Shown: positions 11,663 through 24,417, numbered from the stretch's first letter. The stretch is 64,000 nt of DNA from Sialis fuliginosa (GCA_961205875.1 OY540816.1:22330701-22394700); one strand, 5' to 3'. Program-made: numbers and translations. Notes: generated by a model not told the origin, from the sequence alone.

Positions 11663-12899
11663 TCGCACGTGACCTGATTGCACGAATAACGAGCTCCACA
11701 TCTTTTACTAATTTATTAATTTTTTTTTAATTCGCTGATAGAAATTTTCACAGGTGAATAAATTGAATTAAAATGAAACATTAAAGTGGTTGTTAATTTT
11801 TTTTAAATTCTTTTAAGCAGTGATGTGCATCTCTGATGGGTCAATAAAGAAACTGTAAAAATTAAATATATGTAGTAATGTATCAATAAAAAAAACTTTA
11901 AAAAAATTAATGAAATCGATTTTAAGAGAAAACCCCTAAAAACACTCAAAAATATATATAATAATTAAATTCAAATTGTCAGATTAGTTATTGTAAAAAT
12001 GTGTGTTATATTATCGACATTAGGATATTAGAAAACTAATATTCATAATACAAAAATGAGTTTTAATTCATACAAATTTTAGAGTGTATTTTTAACGTGG
12101 AGTATTGCTTCTTACTATCTTTATTCTGTAGGCTAGCTTAGTACGAGAATAGTGCCTGTGTGAATCATACCGTCTACCACCACCCCCCCTCCCCTCACTG
12201 TAATCTTAAATGAAATAGACTATAAGTGACACTTTTTTTATTGTCATAGTTAGCCTTTTTTTTAAATTCAATAATTTCAGTATCGATATTTCTTTAATTA
12301 CTTAAAATCAAAGGTTATTAAGGTCTCGTGAGTGTTACCTGCCCTGATCGCCCCGGGGCACTATCCTCATTCATATGTCAACCATGTTTGGTGGAGGTGT
12401 GCTGTAATTCTAACTGGCTGAATTTGTAAAACTAAACAATATAAAAAAGAAACAAAAAAAAAAAGTTTGAATCGAATTAGGGAGGAAAGGGCCTATACTA
12501 TATAACCCTTTCAACGGTGCAATGATTTCATATTTATATCACCCGTAAGACTGGCAGTGAAGGTGTTAAAACATGCAGTTGAATCAATAAAAAATTAAAT
12601 CCATTTATATTAAGTATTCATGTAACATATTCTTGATGAAAAAGATACTGAAAAATAAAGACGGATAAAATTGTGAATAGATTTACCAATAGATAGAAAC
12701 ATGAATATAAATATGCATGCGGTATCGAAGAATTCGCCGATTCTTATCGCATATATATGTTCTCTCACAGATCGAGGAAGTTATTTAAAACACACAAAAT
12801 ACATACAGGATCGTATTTAGATTATTTGTTATACAGTAAAACTTTGTTAGTACGTTTTTGAAAGGACTGAAACATATTAACATGCACGGAGAAAAATTG
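11391..12899. other. No gene; CA microsatellite and Rep-C fragment
   Basis: A pure (AC)n run lies at 11637-11662. 11960-12075 is a Rep-C tail fragment (attcaaattgtcagatt, gaaaactaatattcat). A GC-rich patch at 12330-12420 includes cgccccgggg but has no convincing frame. Confidence 0.55.
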
Positions 12900-13236
12900 A
12901 TGTCCGGTATCATAAAGGACCTAACAAATTTGTTAGCTAGCAAGCACTTTCAACTGAGATATCAAACTTATATGACAGTTCTTTTGGAGTTTGTTAATGA
13001 CTTTGACAAGTTTCGCGCACGCGTTGTAGTAAGTAAATACCAACGGTATTAAAACAATGGTGATGTTATGAAAATTATTTTGTACGGTGAAAGATGCCAA
13101 CTGTGTTACAATTAGTTGAAGTGTCACTGCTCTAAATTCCATAACTAATCCACAGATACTAGTATAGAATTAATACCCCATTTGAAAGGATTTGCTAGCT
13201 AGCAAATTTTGTTAGGTCCTTTATAATATCGGACAT
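12900..13236 (+). mobile_element. MITE-B, complete copy
   Basis: Terminal inverted repeats of about 60 bp: atgtccggtatcataaagg on the left and the complement of atgtccgatattataaagg on the right. Both continue acctaacaaa and gctagctagcaa. Total about 337 bp. Interior motifs include cgcgcacgcgttgta and taccaacggtatt. Three partial relatives lie at 17.3, 42.4 and 45.2 kb. Short frames shared between copies are consequences of repetition. Confidence 0.85.
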
Positions 13237-13589
13237 GAGTCGATTTTTTTTTAATTAGAGTGTGTGTGTGTGTAAGAGAGAGATGTGTATACTGTGTTCA
13301 ATGCTGAATAAAGATGGGTAGACTTGTCTCAACAAATGTTTTATATTTTATACAATACGTTTAATTTTTACAATGCAGAATAGTAAAATTTCAACTAACA
13401 AGAAAATATCAACAGGTGATACTCAGATTTTGATAAAACTTGGCTGATGCTACCTTTGGTAAGTTATGATTTTCCTTAAAATGATTTTATAATTCCTGTT
13501 CGGTGAGGGGTGTAATGTAACTGGCTGTATATAAAAAATGAGGCCAAAAAAAATATATACAAAATAAAATGATTTTAGTTAAAAATTTT
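13237..13589. other. No gene; short GT repeat
   Basis: (TG)n near 13260-13272. Otherwise AT-rich, with a scrap related to Rep-C (cagattttgataaaact). Confidence 0.5.
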
Positions 13590-13880
13590 GTGTTTTCGAT
13601 ATTGTTACAAGTGTGTTTTTATATAGAAAATGACGTGAAAAGTTGAAATTTTCAAACCGCAGATCTGTATCTCAAACCGTTCTTGAGATACGGCCTCTCA
13701 AAGTGTTTTGTTTTTGTTTTTTGTTTTTTTAGAAAAATTGCCGTAAATGGTCATCGGAATTGATTTTAAGTGGCAGATTTGAAATCAGCACGTCAAAATC
13801 TATTACATAACATGTATTATATAATACTTCAAAATTCGATTTAAAAAATTCGACCTTAAAAAAATGTCAATTTTTGACGT
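13590..13880 (+). mobile_element. FB-H single-arm fragment
   Basis: About 290 bp matching one hairpin arm (gaaaatgacgtgaaaagtt, ccgcagatctgtatctc, atcggaattgatttta), ending near the loop. The complementary arm is missing, so this relic cannot fold. Confidence 0.75.
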
Positions 13881-14309
13881 GGGTATATTTGTATGCCCTG
13901 CTACGGCCCTGCACAGCATGCTAGAGATAATTCCCACACATTTACGTATGTACACTTTATCCACACATTGGTACGAACTAGCTCGTATAGACAGTGGAAC
14001 AAAACGGTTCTGTTTCCAGCATTTGCCGCAATTGCGCTGACGGACGTCTTGTTCACAGCCGCCTTCAATTAACAATGTAAATAAATAATGTGTATAATAG
14101 TTCATTATGTCGTACGGCTGATTATAAAGTCATCGAACTCAAAACATCATTTTATTACAATAATTTTAGGATTCTTTTGAAATTGAATTTGTATTTTGTC
14201 CGTCTGTCTGTCAGTAAGTCCGTAGCATACCTAACTCAAAAACTGTTTGGGTTAAAAATAGATTGATTGGTCTAGAAAGTGGACATAAATTAAATAAATA
14301 TTTGTATAG
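13881..14309. other. Unexplained GC-rich island with open minus frame
   Basis: 13893-14075 is conspicuously less AT-rich than its flanks. A minus-strand frame (13803-14105) contains a cysteine-rich stretch beginning GGCEQDVRQRNCGKCW. The same stretch is partly open on the plus strand after a good acceptor (ctgtttccag), so strand is undecided. No family is recognised. It abuts an FB-H relic and could be the interior of another transposon. Confidence 0.3.
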
Positions 14310-14727
14310 ATACAAGGTTTTGGATAATACCCCAGTGTTGGACAATTATTTAATTGAATGTACTAAATTCCATTACTGGATCATAATCTATAGACACTTA
14401 ACTGTAAAACAGCTTAATTTGATAACAATCGGCCAATAGGTGTCAAAATGGTTGACATTTAAACTAATTATTAGTATAATTTATTTATTAATTATTATAT
14501 TATCATAGCAACTGCTTTACATTGTTTCAAATTTAATGATTCTTTCTTTTACATATTCTGTGCTGTAGTACATTAGCAAGTGTCCATAACTGGTTTTACT
14601 TAAAGAACAAACAGTATTTGCAGACTTTGGTAATTGAATTGATTTAATAAAGAGGTACTTGTTTTATCAATCTCAAAAAAAAGTATACATTGCTTTTAAA
14701 ACGGCCAAGACTGGTACCAGTACCTTA
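14310..14727 (+). mobile_element. MITE-A, internally deleted copy
   Basis: Forward copy with a degraded left end (ggttttggataata) and a good right end (actggtaccagtacctta). Shortened internally relative to the 545-bp form. Confidence 0.8.
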
Positions 14728-15239
14728 GATAGTGTTAAATATAACAAACTTTGGAAAGGCACTAAAATCATTGCAGAAAAATTCATTGTCCACATAAAAA
14801 AAATCAATTTTAATGTAACTAATAAAAAAAATGCAATTATTATTTTTAATTAAAACCCATACACGCACAAATTAAATATTTTTTTAAATCGATATAACTC
14901 TTACGGCTAATTTGTCGACATCGCAAACAAACTTGGCAATAAGAAATAACTACAAAGCGGTTCGTCTAATTAACAAGAATATATCAGACCCAATTTATTT
15001 TTATTAGCATCGGCAATCGGGTCCAGCAGAATAACAATCATCCGATTTACACAAATTACATGACGTATATGTACGTCGACGGGTATACACGCGGTGTGTC
15101 TAATGAATTGTACAGGACGGTGACGGAATATTGAGTATCTGATTCAAAGGCGAACGGTATTTTGGTGTTTTTTTTTGTTTTTGTATTTTTCATATTCGAT
15201 ACAACAAACTTATATGTATTTGGCAAAATGAAAAATGTC
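14728..15239. other. No gene recognised
   Basis: Mixed unique sequence. 15000-15130 is somewhat less AT-rich, but no frame, splice pair or repeat match was seen. Confidence 0.5.
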
Positions 15240-15860
15240 CTTTAGATTTTGCTTCCTTGCCATATCAAATTAAGATACGAGAAGCTTTGTGATTTTTTAA
15301 AATACAATAAAAAAACTTAATATTTTCGTTTCAGATCAAGATAAACACTTTTTGTTCCATGTCTGTCTGTCTGTCTGTGAATCCTTGTCACACGCATAGC
15401 ACATAAACCACTGAAGCGATAATTCCTCACCATACCTATATATCGAAGATACGAGAAGCTTTGTGATTGTTTAAAAGAAAAGAAAAAATGTGTTCTCCAA
15501 TTTCAAAATTTGATATTTTCGTTTCAGATCAAGACAAACACTTTTTGTTCCATGTCTGTCTGTCTGTTTGTCTGTCGAGTGAATCCTTGTCACACGCATA
15601 ACACTTAAACCACTGAAGCGATATTAATTCCTCACCATACCTATATATCGAAGATACGAGAAGCTTTGTGATTGTTTAAAAGAAAAGAAAAAAATGTGTT
15701 CTCCGATTTCAAAATTTTGACTTGATCTGTCCGTTTCAGGTCAAGACAAACACTTTTGTTCCGTGTCTGTATGTCTGTCTGTCTGTGTGTGTGTGTCCCT
15801 TGAATCCTTGTCGCACGCATAACTCGCTAAACTGATATTAATTAAACTTGGTAGGATGGT
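15240..15860 (+). repeat. Three tandem copies of a retroposon module
   Basis: Anchor gatacgagaagctttgtg occurs at 15274, 15448 and 15653 (spacing 174 and 205). Each module contains atcaagacaaacac (or close variant), a (GTCT)n run and gaatccttgtc(a/g)cacgc. The first copy is shorter. Inverted relatives lie at 20815-21310. Confidence 0.85.
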
Positions 15861-16574
15861 TGGGTCTGGCTTGAGTTAGTAAGGGGGTTACAATAATATT
15901 TAAATTTTCGATGTAAAAAGGTTTTACCTGTGTGAAGTAGGTTTTTTTGGATTGTGTAACTTTAAGGGCATCGTTTTTCGACTTATAGAATATTTCGAAT
16001 TATGAGGATTAAAAATATTATTTTTGACCACTCCATTTGATGCATAAAACTAACTTAAGTGGTAAAAAGTACCATATGTTTAATTTTATTTAATATTGAT
16101 TTAAAAAAAAATCACATATAGAACCTTATATATTATTACAACATTGTTCTAGATATTAAATGATAATAATAAAAAATAATATGTATAACTATAATAAACT
16201 TGTTCAATAAAAACGTAAGTATTTTTTTAATTAACTTCAAGAAATATAATTCTTCCGTGATACAAAATAAAAATAATAATATATAATTTCTTTTCCAATT
16301 AAAAAAACTTTCTTAATTGAATCTTATTTATTTAATTGAATATCTAAAAGGAATCTCAAAGTAAAGTAAATATAAATAATATTCCCATAAACGTACTGAC
16401 TGATACATAAAACCACTTTAATTTATATATCTGTCCATTTATATGGCAACCATTTCAGTAGGTTACTAACCTATTACCTAATATTCACATACTGGCATAC
16501 TGTACCGAGAAAAACCAACCAGTGTATCCATAAAACAAAGATAGAGTTACATATCAACACGATAAGAGCATAAT
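15861..16574. other. AT-rich sequence, nothing recognised
   Basis: Long A/T stretches with no supported feature. Confidence 0.55.
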
Positions 16575-16816
16575 CCATCTCTTTCTACAACCTCCATTCC
16601 AAATAACGTATTAGATTTCAAGTGTTTTTCACAAAAATACTCCATAAACAAAGATGGATATAGGTAAGGATATTTAATTCAATATATCCATCTCTTTCTA
16701 CAACCTCCATTCCAAATAACGTATAAGATTTCAAGTGTTTTTACACAAAAATACTCCATAAACAAAGATGGGTATAGGTAAAGATATTTAATTCAATACA
16801 TTCATCTCTTTTTATT
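16575..16816. repeat. 113-bp tandem repeat, two copies plus start of a third
   Basis: ccatctctttctacaacc starts at 16575 and 16688, and a degraded third start is at 16801. The two full units are nearly identical, so the duplication is recent. Confidence 0.9.
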
Positions 16817-17293
16817 GAATACACATATCAAAATATATCAACATTGCTATTATGTACTGAAAAAAGGAGAGAGAATGAGTTTAAAGTATGGTACAGAGTA
16901 TATCTGTCTTTGTTTGAGTTTATGTTGAGTGGTTTAATTCAGGTAGCTTATTATGATAATTTACCTGAACTGCATTTAAATTTTGTAATACATTAGTAGC
17001 TCGTAATGAGTGACTTTTAAATGAAATATCTCGATATGTTTTATCATATTCTTTTTTTAACTTCCTTCTGGAAAATTAGGTTACTTGTTCAGATGCTGTA
17101 ATGGCAGGTGATTTGACACTTTATAACCTGATTTAGGTTGAGATAAAAGTGATTGAAAATCATGAACGATATCTTGATATTAAATCAAGATCTTTTGTTG
17201 TATTTGTTGATATTATTATAATGGTATATCTCGGATAATATGTCTCTTGAAAGCGATTTTGAAATTATATCAATTATAATAATAACTATTTAT
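16817..17293. other. No gene recognised
   Basis: AT-rich unique sequence. Confidence 0.5.
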
Positions 17294-17455
17294 AAAATAA
17301 TTTTCATAATATCACCACTGTTTTAATACCGTTGGTATTTACCTACAACGCGTGCGCGAAACTTGTCAAAGTCTTCAACAAACTCCAAAAGAACTGTCAT
17401 ATAAGTTTGATATCTCATTTGAAAGTGCTTGCTAGCTAACAAATTTGCTAGCTCC
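17294..17455 (-). mobile_element. MITE-B fragment, inverted
   Basis: Matches the reverse complement of 12917-13080, including ataccgttggtattt, acgcgtgcgcgaaactt and a terminal gctagctaacaaatt. About half the element is gone. Confidence 0.8.
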
Positions 17456-17934
17456 ATCACTTAAAGCTTGATTTGCACCAATCAAAATTGCCTGTCCAGT
17501 TTTTATAAACCAACTGTACATTTAAAAAAAATTTGAGAATGTTTTTTGGATATAAAATTTTTTTAATAAAAAATGACTGTCAACGTTTCGCCACGCCTAG
17601 CTATTAAACCGTCACCCCATGAGAATAATAATTTACAATCGCGTATCTAAATTTGTTCACACTTTTGAATGTCATGTCGAAAATTATCTTTATAAGGAAC
17701 TAAAAATAAATCAGTGTGACCAACATCGCATAAAAATACCTGAACCGCAATCTATCATTAATTGTAATCATAGATAAAGAACGGGTTTTGGCGGCGTGGG
17801 TGTGTCCGAGTGTTAGATGTACATACTCGTACATGATATGGTACTCGAAAATGCAGCTATAATTTTTTTTTATTGATTTGACATTGGAAGTTTTCGTTCC
17901 TTAAGTCACCGTCTGTACATGAAGACATACAGTG
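17456..17934. other. No gene recognised
   Basis: Unique-looking. A short aacgtttcgccacgcc at 17582 is transposon-like but isolated. Confidence 0.45.
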
Positions 17935-18540
17935 GTGGATGCAGATTAATATTACAGGGGGGGGGGCAAGTTGTTTGTCTCAGTGAGTACTCCAGACCTA
18001 TTAATTTCGGTGCTAATCGGATTAGGGGTTTTAGAAATATTCGAAATTTTGTAATTATTATCGTCTATATAAAAAGTGAACGTTACGAATATTGTACATT
18101 GTATATATTACAGGGAGGTGGGAGGGGGAGTTGTTTATCTCAGTGAGTACTCCAGACCTATTGATTTTGGTGCTAATCGGGTTAAGGGTTTTAGAAAATT
18201 TGGAAATTTTGTAACTGTTATCGTGAAAAAAGTGAACGTTGCGAGTATTATCTCACTAATTTTAATAAGACTTGGTACATTTGCAGTTCAATTGAACCTA
18301 AGGGACATTTATTATTTGTACGTATCTAAACAGCCATTGAAGGGGTGAAAATCGCCCTCAAAATTTAAATTTTAAATACTAATTAATTTAAAATTGTCAA
18401 ATTAGTTATTCTACGAATGTGTATTATGTTTTTGACATTAGAAAACTAATATTTATAATACAAAGGTGAGTTTTATTACTGACAAATCTTTTTCATATAT
18501 TAAAAATTATTCAAAACAATATTAAAGAACATAGAAGTCA
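17935..18540 (+). mobile_element. Rep-C copies arranged in tandem
   Basis: The core (tctcagtgagtactcc, ggtgctaatcgg, gtgaacgtta/tgc) occurs twice, at about 17967-18100 and 18130-18480. Each is preceded by attacagggggg or attacagggaggtggg. The block is entered by cagtggtggatgcag, which resembles a hAT end, and a 10-G run at 17957-17966. The two overlapping frames here are repeat sequence. Confidence 0.75.
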
Positions 18541-19229
18541 TGTATGGTTCCCCATGACGATATTTTTTCTGACAGATGAATTTAAATGACATTCAGAACG
18601 AATATTTTTCATATCATCAAAACAAATATTAATTTTTTGGCTAAAATTCTAAAATAACAGATATCAATGGGAAATCAGGTTTATAAACCAAATTGATTTT
18701 GATCCTTCATTTCATCTAGATTTACATTATTTTTGACTCAGACTGTACCTGTCATACATCTGAATAAAAAAATAGTAAAAAAATCGGATTTAAAATAAAA
18801 CATTTTGTTTACCTCTGGCGCAATAAACCATCAAACTAATTACGATACTAATGATACCGAAAAGTATTGCCGCCTTTGTATTAATTGCACTTTTATTGGT
18901 CTGGTCGCAGCGGCTACACTTTACGACACGTTGGATATAAAAAATACTTCAGTTTTATTACTGCTTGATTCATAATAAAATAAATAAAAATAACCGTACG
19001 CACATGTTTTCTCTTTTTATTTTCATCGTAAATGTCCAGTAGTGTTTTGTTTTGTGACGTCATACAGGATGTGTAACCGGACCACCTTGAGTCATAGGAA
19101 AATAGGTCATAAGGTTTGTTTTTTTTTGATACGTTACAATAAAATTACTCCTACAATTTATTGTGGGATTCGTTGGAATTTTCCGGATATTTTTAGCTTA
19201 ATAAAAATTTTGATTAATGTAGATACGTG
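18541..19229. other. No gene recognised
   Basis: AT-rich sequence. The frame at 19042-19245 shows no splice or domain support. Confidence 0.5.
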
Positions 19230-19366
19230 CTCCTACAAGTTTTGACGCTTCCGCGGTGATTTGGATATGGATTTTGGTTTCTGGATGTAAGTTGCGTCAA
19301 TTTGATCGTGTTATCGGCCAACGTTTCGTAAAAATTGACGCGGCTTATATTCAGAAACCAAGATCC
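19230..19366 (+). mobile_element. FB-R with 9-bp target duplication
   Basis: The direct repeat agatacgtg flanks the element at 19221-19229 and 19367-19375. The body starts with gacgcttccgcggtgat, then inverted arms (atggattttggtttctgg and its complement) around cggccaacgtttcgta. In this copy the core lies inverted relative to the 31.7 and 43.1 kb copies. Confidence 0.8.
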
Positions 19367-19564
19367 AGATACGTGTTTCTAATTATAAAATAAAATAAAA
19401 TTCTGGATGACAGATATAAAAGAAAAAATAAATAGGGCTTAAATTATATAGATACTGAAATTCTATACAACTTTTATCTAAAATATTTTTTCTAGTTCGC
19501 TCAGTCTCAAAATAATTCAAAAATTGACGTGAGTGAAATTCCGTTTCCCATTATTATATAGTAA

Positions 19565-19868
19565 ATAATGATTCTACGTCTTATTTTCATATCTTTTAGT
19601 CGATATATCTATGACGAGTTGAAGTTCACAACAGGAAATTTCATTAAAAAAATTCGAATTTTTTATTGTATAAAAAATAACGTGAAAAGTTGAAATTTTC
19701 AAACCGCAGATCTGTATCTCAAACCGTTCTCGAGATATAGCCTCTCGAAGTTTTAGTTTTTTCAAATTTTTGAGAAAAATAGCCATAACTTTTGAATGAC
19801 TGATCGGATTTGATTTTTGTCGACGAATTTTAAATTAAAGTGTCAAAATCTATACAATGACATATATT
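19565..19868 (+). mobile_element. FB-H single-arm fragment
   Basis: It begins attctacgtcttatttt and runs through aaaccgcagatctgtatc and ctcgagatatagcctctc to the loop side. Only one arm is present. Confidence 0.8.
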
Positions 19869-20115
19869 CAAAAAAACAATTCCCATTTTCTAAATACATT
19901 TCACTTATGTTATAACCACGACATCTACAGCAAAAAAAAACATCCATTCTAAAAACACTCTTATTTTTGCCCCATATACCCCAGTTTTAAACGGTATGGT
20001 CAAATAATAAGGCACACTAATCTAGAATCTAGAATCTCAATCAATTTCAAAAACAATTCCCATTTTCTAAATCTAGTTCACTTATAAACACGACCTCTAG
20101 CAAAAAAAAAACACA
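19869..20115. repeat. 177-bp tandem duplication, second unit partial
   Basis: caattcccattttctaaat recurs at 19877 and 20054 with the following cacttat, acgac and agcaaaaaaaaa blocks. It starts exactly where the FB-H fragment ends. Confidence 0.7.
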
Positions 20116-20569
20116 TAAGCGCAATCCATCTTGCCCAGTCATTAAAATCTATAACAGAATCAATTATTTTCCGTCAAGTATGTGGGATGGGTCACAGCAG
20201 CGAAAGCTCGTTTAATTATAAGCCAATCAGTTATTTGTACCACGTAGCGATCAGTCCACCCACAACATAGATAATGAACATAATGCCCATAGATGAAATC
20301 TACAGATACTGTATTTTGTGTAGATTAGAATCGGCGATCGAGTTAGCGCTGAAACTAGTGCAATGTGTTTTGTTTCAAACATAACGGGGTGATGTACAGG
20401 TCGTTTGGAATCTAATAGAGTGATGTACGTAATGACAGATTGGAAAGGTGTCTGAAATGTTGAATTTAGTTCGTTAAATCATATTTTAAGTTTACTTTTA
20501 AAATTGGCTAGTTAATGTTACTTTATACAGCTGTTATTTATTTATTTATTTAACTTTTGGTGTAGCATA
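20116..20569. other. Unique-looking patch, no frame
   Basis: 20190-20360 is less AT-rich (gggatgggtcacagcagcg, ggcgatcgagttagcgc) and matches no other place in the window. No coding or splice support. Confidence 0.4.
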
Positions 20570-20630
20570 AAAGCCATCTTCCAAGTAAATTCCGAGTGCT
20601 TCCTCATACTAAATTCACCGAAAAAACAAA
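20570..20630 (+). repeat. Dispersed repeat shared with 23700-23755
   Basis: catcttccaagtaaat, agtgcttcctc and ctaaattcacc are shared in the same order and orientation at both places. Confidence 0.7.
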
Positions 20631-20814
20631 TGACGATTTTTTTTTAAAAGCAAATTAAGATAAATCTTTGTAAGCGAATATTTTACAACAAACGTTGTAG
20701 ACCTATATTATAGAAAATTGAATGCTCCACAAAAAAGATTCTATAAAATTTTCACGTAACATGTGTTTTGAAATATTTCGAAAAAATAAATATTTTGGGA
20801 TGTCACCCCATAAA

Positions 20815-21310
20815 ACCCAATCATCCAACCAAGTTTCATTAATATCGGTAAAGTGGTTCATGAGTTATGCGTGTGGCAAGGATTCTGGGGACAGACAGAC
20901 ACACACACACACAAACAGACAGACAGACAGACAAACAGACACGGAATGAAAAGTTTTTGTCTTAACATGAAACGGAAAGATTTGAAATCGGAGAACAATT
21001 TTTTTTTTCTAATTTTAAAACGATCACAAAGCTTCTCGTATCTTCGATATTGCAAGGAAACACAAATTAAATGGAAAAAAGACTCGGTTTGCATCGTTCA
21101 CAGGTTTGACCTATAAGTCTGAAATTTTTTGGGAAAATTTTCATAAGATCCAAAGCTAAAACTAAATTTTAAAATCATCACAAAACTTTTCGTATCTTCG
21201 ATATGGCGAGAAAGCAATAAAAATTAAATGTGGAAAAAGCTCGGTTTGCACCGTTCACAGGTCTGAAATTTTGGGAAAAGTTTCTTTAGATAGAAAGCTA
21301 ATGATAAAAT
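20815..21310 (-). mobile_element. Inverted retroposon, partly duplicated
   Basis: Reverse complement of the 15.2-15.9 kb module: gtgtggcaaggattct, an (AC)n/(GACA)n run, then acaaagcttctcgtatc. The segment from atcacaaa(g/a)ctt is repeated at 21025 and 21178 (153-bp spacing) with cggtttgca and gttcacaggt in both. The overlapping open frames on both strands are microsatellite artefacts. Confidence 0.8.
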
Positions 21311-21881
21311 AAATATAAATATATTTCATATTATTTCATTATGTTGAATTTTAAATTTATTTTTTATGCTTGCGAAAAAATAAATAAATTTTTTATTAAA
21401 ATAAATAAATCGCATCACCGCCGGTTAATCTAAAAATGGCGACACTATCACAACTCTTACTGGAGTTACTCTACACTAATTGATTATTTTTAGCCTGAAA
21501 ACATTTATTTACTCTGTAATATTGGTCAAGTTAGATTAAAAAAGAAAAAAACGTGCAATTAAAATGATTCAAGAGAAATCAACATATGTGTATTTGAATC
21601 GAAACAAGTTCTATAATCCAGCGATGACATCAGTTTGAGAATTTAGTCAAAATCTTTGACCCCCGCATGATAAATGTACCGTCATATTTTAATGAGTGCG
21701 TAATTACTTATGTCCATACCTCGGGCCAGGTGCACAAGAGAAACTACTCTGCTGACCACCGACCATTGTCTTGTATTACTACAGATAATCTACTATACAC
21801 CACTACACTGTCATTATTCAGTTCTGTGACCTCTAAATACAAACAGATAACAGTCTGGATATAAGGCAGAACTTATTTTTT
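21311..21881. other. No gene; short repeat and weak island
   Basis: 21432-21478 (atggcgacactatcacaa) is the inverse of 23612-23662 and related to 56140-56180. 21655-21865 is a patch with an open plus frame (21667-21864) but no ATG in good context, no splice pair and no recognised family. Confidence 0.45.
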
Positions 21882-22160
21882 ACTTACGAAGCCAAAATAC
21901 TCACAATCTATCAAAATTATTATTATTAATTATCAAAATCCGCAAATATATACATTTTTTTTATTATAACCTTATAAGGTACTGGCATCAGTCTTGGATA
22001 TGACCCCAGTAATGGCTATTTTTTAATTACGAAGCCAAAATACTCACAAATCTATCAAAATTATAATCTAATTATCAAAATCCGCAAAATATATAACATT
22101 TGTTTTATTATAGCCTTATAAGGTACTGGCACCAGTCTTGGATATGACCCCAGTAATGGC
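21882..22160. repeat. 144-bp tandem duplication containing a MITE-A end
   Basis: The block acgaagccaaaatactc .. aaggtactggca(t/c)cag .. cccagtaatggctattt is present twice (MITE-A starts at 21976 and 22120). The duplication copied the left 45 bp of the MITE with its flank, after insertion. Confidence 0.85.
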
Positions 22161-22792
22161 TATTTTTAAATTAAATGTACTGAACTAGAAATATTTGATT
22201 ACTACCATTTCTGAATATTAATCTATATACATTTAACTGTCTTACAGCGTGATTTGATGACAATCGGTTGATAGGTGTCAAAATAGTGGGCATTTAAACT
22301 AATTATTAGTATAATTTATTTATTAATTATTATATTATCATAGCAACTGCTTTACATTGTTCCAAATTTGACGATTCTTTCTTTTATATATTTTGTGTCG
22401 TAGTACTTATCATTAGCAAGTGTCCATCACTCATTATTGGTTTTACTTTATCCATTACTGGAGAAATACATAAACAAAATAAAAGGCTATAATTCAAAAA
22501 ACAAACTATATTTGCGGACTTTGATAATTAAATTGATTAAATAAAGAGTTACTTATTTTATTAGTAATATGAGTTTATGAGAATTACAAATATACCAATC
22601 ACAAAAACAGTAAACCTTGCTCTTATAGCGGACATAACTGGTGCCAGTTATATTTAGTATATGTTTTTTCTCCAGTAATGAACAACGTAAAACCATGCTG
22701 TAAAATAGTTAAATGTATATAGATTAATATTCAGAAATGGTAGTAATCAAATATCAACAAATATTTCTAATTCAGTACATTTAATTTTAAAG
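22120..22792 (+). mobile_element. MITE-A copy plus inverted MITE-A fragment
   Basis: 22120-22648 is a near full-length forward element ending taactggtgccagt. It runs straight into an inverted, internally deleted fragment (22655-22792) that begins at the ctccagtaatg motif and jumps to the gtaatcaaatatcaac motif. Confidence 0.85.
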
Positions 22793-24417
22793 GGATATTG
22801 TTCAAACTGAGAAGTATTAACGATAACGTAAATAACTAATTTACTGACTACGGCATATACACGTTGGATATGTCTCGACCGGTTGCAGTATTTTTTCTTG
22901 TAACACCGGAATGTTTATTCACTGAAGATAAAAGTGACTGATCCGGTTAGTCATTGATCAAGTTTTCTATTGACCTATCTTCGATAATAATCGAATTAGT
23001 AGATATATATTATTTCTTGTTTCTATATCTACATGTCTACATACATACATATTTACTATTTATATTTGTACCTATTTGCTACCTCAGTAGTACTAAAACA
23101 ATTTTTTCTTAATACGGGTCTGTCATAATTCAATTATTTAAATAAATATAATTATTAAATTAAATAAAAATATTCAATTGTTTGTTTTTTTTTATTCTGA
23201 ACGAAATGAAATTCAATAAAAAATTGTATAGTAAGTAAATAAAATGTTATATATAAAATCATGCATGATTCAAATTTAAATAAAATTATTTTTCTTCTAG
23301 CAAAAAATATATTATATAATTTATAGCTATAAGCAAACAATATAAAAAAATGACACACGTATTATAGAAAATTGTTTAAATAACTGGTTTATTATACGAG
23401 ATAAAAATAATATCTTAGACATTTTCCCAAAAGTCACAAAACAAATGACCTTTTAGAGGAAGCGAAAAAATGTTATTTGATGATAAAAACATAAATTTCC
23501 ATACGGCCTTCACATTGGCTGTTTAGCATGCACCGCGTATACAGAATGATTCATATAAACATATACACATACATCGTATCTAATATATATTATATACTAG
23601 CTACTTTACATATAGAGTTACTCTAGTAAGAGTTGTGACAGCGTCGCCATTTTTAACTAAACCGGCAAGCTGTGTCTAAATCACATAGAAATAAAATAAA
23701 AAAACATCTTCCAAGTAAATGCACAGTGCTTCCTCGTGCTAAATTCACCAAAGGTAGTTAATTATTCAACAATTTAAATAAAAACCGATAGTGTTTATAT
23801 AAATTGCCTGGAATTGGTTAACCATTTAATTTTTATACAATTTTACTAAAAAATATTTTAATCATATATATTTTTTCATATATTTTTAATTTTTTGACAA
23901 TTTCAATCTAAATCTTTTATGCAAATGTCAAAATGACATTTAAAATCGACTTCAAATAAACCCTGAAAACACTATAAATACATACAATAATTAAATTTAA
24001 TAGTTTTTGAAATCGGTTTAAAAAAATTTTTTTTTCGAATCTAGAACCTTCTCCTTTTTTGAGGTTGGCAAAAAAGTAAATTGCTTGGTCACCCCTGAAT
24101 CTATATTATCAGGAATACGGTATTTTACATAAACCACATTTATTTTGACGTCTACTTGTTAACCTACATTTTTTTAATTAGCGTGGGTAAATTTAAAAAT
24201 ATATTCTTGTCTTGAAATTTTTATATCCAATAGTTAAAATGTATATATAATTTTCTATGGGTAAAAAATCGATACTGTTTTTTTGGGAAAAAAATTAAAA
24301 TATTAAAGTGGTATCTGACTCACTCAGATATATTGCAAATGCGACTAATATTAAGTCCATTTTTTGTCTATTTCTAAATTATATTATTTTTAAAACAGTG
24401 TACTTGATGGGCTAGAG
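22793..24417. other. AT-rich, no gene
   Basis: Contains repeat fragments at 23612-23662 and 23700-23755. The minus frame 23155-23358 is F/I/Y-rich AT translation. No supported exon. Confidence 0.55.

Noticed and set aside
12933-13142. Frames with similar peptides in MITE-B at 12.9 and 45.2 kb
   Set aside because: Both are translations of the same non-coding MITE, with different lengths and no shared start.
20853-21116. Overlapping 75-87 codon frames on both strands
   Set aside because: Openness is created by (AC)n and (GACA)n microsatellites within an inverted retroposon.
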